Assembly (NCBI GenBank): GCA_020053565.1
Contig: JAGVMY010000048.1
Location: 1-7,430, forward strand
From: Thermodesulfovibrionales bacterium
Lineage (GTDB): Bacteria > Nitrospirota > Thermodesulfovibrionia > Thermodesulfovibrionales > SM23-35
DNA: 7,430 bases
Direction of reading: 5' to 3'
Position 1 is the stretch's first letter. Every line of letters starts with the position of its first letter. Below, in pieces: positions 4,281-7,430 of the stretch. The position numbers and the translations under genes are program-made. Below the pieces are notes generated by a model, which saw only the letters and a list, made by a program, of their open reading frames with translations, had not been told where the DNA came from and did no database searches.

Positions 4281-4347
4281 GTCGAGAAAGTCAAGCCCGC
4301 AATTCACCTTTGTTGACTTGAAACCATCCATAGGGTAATATTTCACT
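4281..4347 (+). other. HEAT gene to dnaE spacer
   Basis: This 67-nt gap contains the dnaE promoter in its 3' half. The 5' half shows no intrinsic terminator for the HEAT gene, so read-through into dnaE is possible in addition to dnaE's own promoter. Confidence 0.4.
4313..4341 (+). promoter_or_regulatory. dnaE promoter (TTGACT-17-TAATAT), ending 6 nt before the ATG
   Basis: The -35 TTGACT at 4313-4318 and -10 TAATAT at 4336-4341 are separated by exactly 17 bp, a good sigma70 match. The -10 is followed by TTCACT and the dnaE ATG at 4348, so transcription would start at about the A of the ATG. No Shine-Dalgarno lies at a proper distance (AGGG is 12 nt away and overlaps the promoter spacer). Confidence 0.6.
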
Positions 4348-7300
4348 ATGCATCCACATTCAGATTATGTGCCACTCCATCTCCATACAGAATACAGTCT
4401 TCTCGATGGGGCGATAAGGATAAAAGAGCTTGTCGAACAGGCTGTCGCGTATAAGATGCCTGCAGTAGCAATCACAGACCACGGGAATCTCTTTGGTGCG
4501 GTAGATTTTTACAGACGCGCGACCAAAGCAGGTCTTAAACCGATAATCGGTTGTGAAGTCTATGTCGCACCCAGGTCACGCTTCGAGAAGAGAACCGCTT
4601 CTGATGTGGAAGAGGCATCATTTCATTTTATATTACTTGCGAAAGACAACAGTGGCTATCAAAACCTTGTCTCACTTGTCACAAAGGCATATACCGAAGG
4701 GTTCTACTACAAACCGAGAATAGACCTGGATCTCCTCACCCAATATAGTGGGGGCTTAATCGGGCTTACCTCATGCCTGAAAGGGGAGGTTCCTTATTAT
4801 TTACAGAGAGGAATGATTGATAAGGCAAGGGAGAAGACACTTGAATACAAACATATTTTAGGTCCTGAAAATTTCTACATCGAGATACAGGATAATGGTC
4901 TCTCAGAGCAGGAAAAAGTAAACAGGATGCTTATCGAACTTGCAAGAGAACTCCATATTGGTGTGGTCGCGACAAATGATTGCCACTACATGAGGAAAGA
5001 AGATACAAGGGCACACGATATTTTGCTTTGCATCCAGACAGGGAAGACAATAAAAGACAAAAATCGTCTTCATTTCAACTCAGATGGTTTCTATTTCAAA
5101 TCACCTGAAGAGATGAAGAATTCATTTAAAGATATTCCTGAGGCAATCCTGAACACAAGGGCAATTGCAGAGAGATGTAATGTTGAATTCAGGTTAGGTG
5201 AAACCCTGCTTCCAATATATACACTCGAGAATGGGCAGTCGCAGGATGCACTCCTCAATACACTCGCCTTTGACGGACTGTATCAAAAATTTGGTCCAGA
5301 GCCAAAACCAATTTATGCAGAAAGACTCAAAAGAGAGCTCGATATAATAAGAAAGATAGGCTACGCATCATGCTTCCTCATCGTGTGGGATTTTATAAGC
5401 TATGCAAAGAAGAAAGGGATTCCTGTTGGCCCAGGAAGAGGCTCTGCAGCAGGAAGTCTTGTATCATACTGCCTTGGCATCACAGATATTGACCCTGTGA
5501 AATATACTCTCCTTTTTGAGCGTTTTCTTAACCCGGAAAGGGTGAGCATGCCTGACATTGACGTGGACTTCTGCAAAGACAGGAGGTCGGAGGTTATCTC
5601 ATACGTTACTGAAAAATATGGGAAAGATCATGTTGCACAGATCATTACATTTGGCACAATGGCTGCAAAGGCAGCAATCAGAGACGTGGGCAGGGCACTT
5701 GATTTCCCTTACGCTGAGGTAGACAGAATAGCAAAGCTGGTACCCAATACACCCAACATCACGATTGAGGAAACACTGAAGGTTGAACCACAACTAAAAG
5801 CTCTTTACGATACTAACCCGAGGATAAAAGAATTGATAGATATTGCCATACGTCTTGAGGGTCTCTGCAGGCATGCATCAACTCATGCTGCTGGAGTCGT
5901 CATCTCTCCAAAACCTCTCACAGACTATACACCTCTCTATAAGAATCCCTCTGATGAGAGCATTATAACCCAATTTGACATGGGCGCTATAGAAAAAATC
6001 GGTCTATTAAAATTCGACTTTTTAGGGCTCAAGACCCTCACCGTAATAGACAAAACATTGAAGTATATCAAAGATAATGGTAAAGATTTATTGCTCAAAG
6101 ATATTTCTTTCGAAGACAAAAAGACATACGAACTTCTCAGTTCTGGAAAGACCACAGGCATCTTCCAGCTTGAAAGTGCAGGCATGAGAGACCTCCTTAT
6201 AAAGATGTCCCCAAACAGATTTGAGGATCTCATCGCAATTGTTGCTCTTTACAGACCTGGCCCTATAGGGAGTGGCATGATAGACGATTTTATAAAAAGG
6301 AAAAAAGGTCAGACGCCTGTGAAATATGAGCTCCCACAGTTAAAAGAAATCCTGGATGAGACATACGGTATTATCCTTTACCAGGAGCAGGTCATGAGTA
6401 TCGCGAACAAGCTCGCAAATTTCACTATGGGGCAGGCTGATATCCTGAGAAAGGCTATGGGCAAGAAACGACCGGAAGAGATGGAGAAACTAAAAGAATC
6501 TTTTATTCAGGGTGCTCGGGCAAACGGAATATCGGAAAAGAAAGCAACAAAGATTTTTGATTTGATGGCATTCTTTGCAGAATATGGGTTTAATAAGTCA
6601 CACTCAGCTGCATACGCATACCTTGCCTATCAGACAGCTTATTTAAAAACACACTACCCTGTTGAGTTTATGGCTTCTACCCTGAGTTCTGATATGGACA
6701 ATACTGATAAGATCGTGAAATCAATAAATGAGTGCCGCGAGATGGGAATTGCGATACTCCCACCAGATATAAATCTGTCCGGGAAAGAATTCAAGGTGAT
6801 TGGGAACTCGATACGTTTTGGCCTTGAGGCAGTAAAAGGGGTTGGATCAGCTGCAATTGAGTCTATCCTTGAATCAAGAAACACGGACGGCCCCTTTATC
6901 TCAGTGATAACTTTTCTCGAAAGAGTAGATACAAGGAAGGTAAACAAAAAGGTTATAGAGGGCCTTGTGAAAGCAGGGGCATTTGATTCACTCGGTACAA
7001 CCAGGGCTGGAGCAATAGAGCTTATGGGCAGGATGGTCAATGGAAGCATCAGAGCAAAAGTGTCTGGCCAGCAAAGTATTTTTGGCGACGCACCAGAAGA
7101 ACCCACAGAAAGCGGTAAAGAATGGGATGAATCTGAACTCCTCAAACATGAGAAAGAGGCTCTCGGTTTTTATATAACCGGTCATCCACTCACAAAATAC
7201 AGCAGACAGCTCGAAATGATTCATACGAAAAAGACTTCTGAACTTGAGGAAATCCCTGATGGAGAAGAGGTCCAGATAGGTGGAATACTCAGAAACATAA

Positions 7301-7430
7301 AAAAGATATATACAAAGTCAAAAGCCGAGATCATGGCATATTGTACACTTGAAGATGCTGACGGGAGCATAGAGGTTATTATCTTCCCTCAACTTTATAG
7401 AAACAACCTGCATCTCCTCCAAAAAGATAC
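4348..7430 (+). CDS. dnaE: DNA polymerase III alpha subunit DnaE (partial, runs off right edge)
   Basis: This is the catalytic subunit of the replicative C-family polymerase. The first 1027 codons are present in one open frame, of about 1150 usual for DnaE. The N-terminal PHP domain (about 1-270) keeps a full set of metal-ligand-like residues: HxH at 11/13, D20, D44-H45, E70, H93, C143, D211 and H213. The palm has the GPGRGSAAGS loop at 361-370. The three catalytic aspartates are D403 and D405 (MPDIDVDF) and D557 (KFDFLGLKT), each offset by two from E. coli D401, D403 and D555. The fingers region (about 620-790) contains YGFNKSHSAAYAYLAYQTAY. A helix-hairpin-helix segment is at 829-840. QQSIF at 908-912 fits the beta-clamp-binding motif. 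An OB-fold begins at about 975. The ATG is the only start before the conserved LHLHTEYSLLDG, because a TAA lies in frame just upstream. The extreme C-terminus (tau-binding) is missing. Confidence 0.97.
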   Translation, partial: MHPHSDYVPLHLHTEYSLLDGAIRIKELVEQAVAYKMPAVAITDHGNLFGAVDFYRRATKAGLKPIIGCEVYVAPRSRFEKRTASDVEEASFHFILLAKDNSGYQNLVSLVTKAYTEGFYYKPRIDLDLLTQYSGGLIGLTSCLKGEVPYYLQRGMIDKAREKTLEYKHILGPENFYIEIQDNGLSEQEKVNRMLIELARELHIGVVATNDCHYMRKEDTRAHDILLCIQTGKTIKDKNRLHFNSDGFYFKSPEEMKNSFKDIPEAILNTRAIAERCNVEFRLGETLLPIYTLENGQSQDALLNTLAFDGLYQKFGPEPKPIYAERLKRELDIIRKIGYASCFLIVWDFISYAKKKGIPVGPGRGSAAGSLVSYCLGITDIDPVKYTLLFERFLNPERVSMPDIDVDFCKDRRSEVISYVTEKYGKDHVAQIITFGTMAAKAAIRDVGRALDFPYAEVDRIAKLVPNTPNITIEETLKVEPQLKALYDTNPRIKELIDIAIRLEGLCRHASTHAAGVVISPKPLTDYTPLYKNPSDESIITQFDMGAIEKIGLLKFDFLGLKTLTVIDKTLKYIKDNGKDLLLKDISFEDKKTYELLSSGKTTGIFQLESAGMRDLLIKMSPNRFEDLIAIVALYRPGPIGSGMIDDFIKRKKGQTPVKYELPQLKEILDETYGIILYQEQVMSIANKLANFTMGQADILRKAMGKKRPEEMEKLKESFIQGARANGISEKKATKIFDLMAFFAEYGFNKSHSAAYAYLAYQTAYLKTHYPVEFMASTLSSDMDNTDKIVKSINECREMGIAILPPDINLSGKEFKVIGNSIRFGLEAVKGVGSAAIESILESRNTDGPFISVITFLERVDTRKVNKKVIEGLVKAGAFDSLGTTRAGAIELMGRMVNGSIRAKVSGQQSIFGDAPEEPTESGKEWDESELLKHEKEALGFYITGHPLTKYSRQLEMIHTKKTSELEEIPDGEEVQIGGILRNIKKIYTKSKAEIMAYCTLEDADGSIEVIIFPQLYRNNLHLLQKD

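Noticed and set aside
4068..7224. Minus-strand open frames opposite the HEAT gene and dnaE, up to 163 codons
   Set aside because: They are antisense to strongly conserved coding sequence, have no domain similarity I recognise and no good start sites.

Overview
This window comes from a bacterial chromosome and holds core translation and replication genes; I see no phage, transposon or CRISPR. The base composition is moderate. The proteins resemble those of anaerobic, non-enteric Gram-negative lineages of the Nitrospirota/Desulfobacterota kind. That placement is only an impression: no 16S or other phylogenetic marker is fully contained here.

Layout. Everything left of about 3760 is read leftward. 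In transcription order it is: a single reading frame joining serine O-acetyltransferase (CysE) to cysteinyl-tRNA synthetase (CysS); rlmB, overlapping the end of cysS; a promoter region; the tRNA genes Thr(UGU), Tyr(GUA), Gly(UCC) and Thr(GGU); and the first 30 codons of tuf (EF-Tu), which runs off the left edge. To the right of a 92-bp divergent promoter region the genes are read rightward: a small HEAT-repeat protein, then dnaE (DNA polymerase III alpha subunit), which is open to the right edge with 1027 codons present.

How the parts relate. The left half combines two arrangements known from distant bacteria: cysE-cysS-(mrnC)-rlmB as in Bacillus, and thrU-tyrU-glyT-thrT-tufB as in Escherichia coli. 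CysE makes O-acetylserine for cysteine synthesis, CysS charges tRNA-Cys, RlmB methylates 23S rRNA, and the tRNAs and EF-Tu feed elongation, so the block is a translation-supply cluster. The right half is replication.

The most notable observation is the in-frame CysE-CysRS fusion. A heptad-repeat linker joins the halves, and a strong Shine-Dalgarno sequence with an ATG is still present at the junction, so free CysRS could also be made. Other points: three first-in-unit genes have a -10-like box 6-8 nt before the ATG and no clear Shine-Dalgarno, suggesting leaderless mRNAs; and two tRNA spacers carry diverged copies of a 25-nt palindrome followed by AGTT-rich degenerate repeats.
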